DNA of 6,808 nucleotides from contig JAFZJT010000136.1 in NCBI GenBank assembly GCA_017553815.1, positions 1 to 6,808 on the forward strand, written 5' to 3'. Both the position numbers and the translations under genes were made by a program. Origin of the DNA: Clostridia bacterium (GTDB lineage Bacteria > Bacillota_A > Clostridia > Christensenellales > CAG-138). The notes under the pieces were generated by a model, which saw nothing but the letters and a program-made list of their open reading frames with translations, made no database searches and was not told the DNA's origin. This document shows positions 4,995-6,808 of the stretch, piece after piece (the stretch's first letter is position 1; each line of letters begins with the position of its first letter).

Positions 4995-6736
4995 AACATA
5001 AACGCATATTGTCTTTGCTGATGGGCGTAACGCTCCTGATCGGCTTTTGCTACACCGGATGTGCCAGGCGGACCGGTTCGACGGTAAGTACCGAAACGCC
5101 GACGCCGGAGGTTTCCGCCGTGCCGACCGAACCTCCGGCGACCGCAGACCCGAACGGGATCCCGGTCCGTTGGCAAAACGGCGGGAAGCTGAGCTTTCTG
5201 CCGGAAGAGCCCCTGTCGATCCCGAAGCTTTCCGAGATGCGCTACGTTCGCCCGGACGCCGAAAAACTGATCGCCGATATCGAGACGCTCACAAATAAGG
5301 TCCCCGGATGTGACGATGCGGAAGCGCTTTTGAACGACTATTACCCGATTGCCGTGCAAATCCATAACCTCTCATCGATGGATGCCATATCGTTCTGCCG
5401 TTATTGCATGGATATGAACGACAGCTATTTCGCCGATGAGTACAATTACTGCGAGGAACAAAGCGGGATCGTGGAAGAAAAGGAGAACACCCTTTATGCC
5501 GCTTTCGCCGGCTCGCCGTGCAGGGACGCTCTGGAACAGGCATATTTCGGTGAAGGGTTTTTCCTTGCATTTGACGATTTCAATGCAGGTGCAGAGTCCT
5601 ACTTCGATCTGAAACAGCAGGAAAATGATCTGCTGTTCCAATACTATGAGCTGGCGTCGACAGCCGATTTTACCAACTACAGCCAGATCGAAAAGAATCA
5701 CGAGACCTCCGGTACGATTTTCATCGAACTTGTCAAGACCCGCCAAAAGATCGCCGCGTCCAAGGGCTATGAGAACTACATGGATTACAGTTATGCCTGC
5801 GACTACAGGCGGGATTATTCAACTGCGCAGGCGCGAGAATACCTGACCCGGGTCAAAGCCGTTCTTGCTCCGCTGATGCAGAATTCCAAGATCGCCGATC
5901 AGTATTCGTACTATTCGAACTGGAATGAGTCCAAGTCGATGGAAATGCTTTCCGCGGCAGCGGAGAGGATGGGCGGACCCGTCTGGGAGAGCTTCCGGTT
6001 TCTGTCCGGTTACGAGCTGTATGACATTTCCAGATCGCAGAACAAGATGGCAATCGCCTATACCGGCTACATCGGAAACTATGAGTCGCCCTATATTTTC
6101 GTAGATCCCTATTCCAAAGATCTGCTCATCGCACTGTTCCACGAATTCGGACATTTTACCGACTGGTATTACAATTACTGCTTTGAGGGGGACTATGAGA
6201 CCGCAGAGACCTACTCCCAGTCGATGCAGTATCTGGCGTTCGCCTCTGCCGATTCATTCTCGGACAAAGCGCGTGCCGAGAACCTCCGCGCGACGCTGTC
6301 GGATCTTCTGGTTTACTCCGTTCTGCAGGAAGGCGCATATGCGGACTTTGAGCTTCAGGTCTACGCACTTGCGCCGGAGGAGCTGACCGTGGAAAACCTC
6401 GACGTCATATTCGGGCAGTGCATGGAGGACTATGGCATTGCGGGCGTGAGCGGCGTGCGATTCAAAAGCAACTATTGGAGCGTCTATCAGCATTTCTTTA
6501 CATACCCCGGCTACGTCATCAGCTATTCCGATTCCGCGGTGGCTGCCATGCAGATCTGCCGTCTGGAAGCGGAGAATCCCGGCGCGGGCGTCGACGCCTT
6601 CTGCCGTCTGCTGAACCGCACCCACGGAAAGAAATTCGCCGCGGTCCTCGCAGAGACCGGTCTGGACAGCCCGTTCGAGGAGGCTGCTCTGGAAAAGACC
6701 GCAGCATTTTTGAAAGACGCGTTCGATATGAACTGA
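4991..6736 (+). CDS. M3-family-like oligoendopeptidase lipoprotein
   Basis: The protein has 581 residues. The N-terminus is a basic start plus hydrophobic helix ending in CYTGC, with the likely lipidated cysteine at C24; the tyrosine at the -3 position is unusual for a lipobox. A Thr/Pro/Glu-rich linker (about 30-55) then spaces the enzyme from the membrane. The catalytic motif is HEFGH (384-388), with two zinc-binding histidines and E385 as general base. AETYS (405-409) matches the AEIAS block of PepF-type enzymes, so E406 is the likely third zinc ligand, though only 18 residues after the second histidine rather than about 24. A downstream block HFFTYPGYVISY (501-512) fits the His/Tyr substrate-binding segment of the family. 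Family role: zinc-dependent cleavage of short peptides. Most M3 enzymes are cytoplasmic, so an exported, lipid-anchored form suggests trimming of external peptides; that is inference. It has its own promoter at 4846-4873. Confidence 0.85.
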   Translation: MKHKRILSLLMGVTLLIGFCYTGCARRTGSTVSTETPTPEVSAVPTEPPATADPNGIPVRWQNGGKLSFLPEEPLSIPKLSEMRYVRPDAEKLIADIETLTNKVPGCDDAEALLNDYYPIAVQIHNLSSMDAISFCRYCMDMNDSYFADEYNYCEEQSGIVEEKENTLYAAFAGSPCRDALEQAYFGEGFFLAFDDFNAGAESYFDLKQQENDLLFQYYELASTADFTNYSQIEKNHETSGTIFIELVKTRQKIAASKGYENYMDYSYACDYRRDYSTAQAREYLTRVKAVLAPLMQNSKIADQYSYYSNWNESKSMEMLSAAAERMGGPVWESFRFLSGYELYDISRSQNKMAIAYTGYIGNYESPYIFVDPYSKDLLIALFHEFGHFTDWYYNYCFEGDYETAETYSQSMQYLAFASADSFSDKARAENLRATLSDLLVYSVLQEGAYADFELQVYALAPEELTVENLDVIFGQCMEDYGIAGVSGVRFKSNYWSVYQHFFTYPGYVISYSDSAVAAMQICRLEAENPGAGVDAFCRLLNRTHGKKFAAVLAETGLDSPFEEAALEKTAAFLKDAFDMN

Positions 6737-6787
6737 CGCAGTACATGCGTTGATAAAGCATAATCGGGGACAAAGCGAATCCATCCG

Positions 6788-6808
6788 CGGAAAGGAACGC
6801 AGGCAAAA
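6788..6808 (+). promoter_or_regulatory. Ribosome-binding-site-like sequence at the window edge
   Basis: GGAAAGGAAC here repeats the ten bases found just before the peptidase start (from 4974). No start codon follows before the window ends, so a further gene may begin within a few bases after 6808. The 72 bases after the peptidase stop contain no terminator, which would allow co-transcription with such a gene. Confidence 0.35.

Noticed and set aside
4667..5365. Long minus-strand open frame of 232 codons
   Set aside because: Most of it is the antisense of the peptidase gene, whose lipobox, linker and fold are well supported; the product is arginine-rich with no family resemblance.
6733..6764. 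Promoter-like CATAAT after the peptidase gene
   Set aside because: The only possible -35 (CTGACG) is 20 bases away, too far for a credible promoter.
6254..6784. Minus-strand open frame of 176 codons near the window end
   Set aside because: It is antisense to the conserved C-terminal half of the peptidase and shows no recognisable motif.

Overview
The window looks like a chromosomal segment of a low-redox Gram-positive bacterium, most likely an anaerobic clostridial lineage with a base composition slightly above half G+C. This is inferred from strong AGGAGG-type ribosome binding sites, two lipoproteins with Gram-positive style signal peptides, and a thioredoxin-reductase-like flavoprotein of a type best known from clostridia. 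All genes recognised lie on the + strand. No RNA gene, CRISPR array or mobile element was seen.

Region 1 (1-2795) reads as one transcription unit that starts before the window and ends at a clear rho-independent terminator. It holds the tail of an unidentified gene, a trigger-factor-like protein without the ribosome-binding domain, a small thioredoxin (active site HCGPC), a small lipoprotein of unknown function, and a thioredoxin-reductase-like flavoprotein. The flavoprotein keeps its FAD motifs and its CATC redox centre but has lost the usual NADPH-binding motifs. The natural reading is a thiol-redox and folding module in which the flavoprotein, perhaps fed by ferredoxin, reduces the thioredoxin. 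The chaperone-like protein and the lipoprotein may be clients or accessory parts; this last link rests on gene order only.

Region 2 (2796-4613) is a membrane protein with about seven predicted transmembrane segments fused to a Dcr2-like metallophosphoesterase domain. By topology the catalytic domain should face outside. Its start lies only 21 bases after the terminator, so its expression must come from read-through or from a promoter inside the preceding gene.

Region 3 (4614-4990) is a 377-base gap. It carries inverted repeats, a near-consensus promoter and a leader of about 110 bases with a tandem repeat and hairpins. Its first half also holds a weak protein-like minus-strand reading that may be a gene remnant or chance.

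Region 4 (4991-6808) encodes a lipoprotein with an HEFGH zinc-peptidase motif, related to M3 family oligoendopeptidases and probably anchored on the outer face of the membrane. The window ends with a ribosome-binding-site-like sequence that suggests another gene starts just beyond the edge. The two exported enzymes in regions 2 and 4 do not obviously belong to the redox module upstream.
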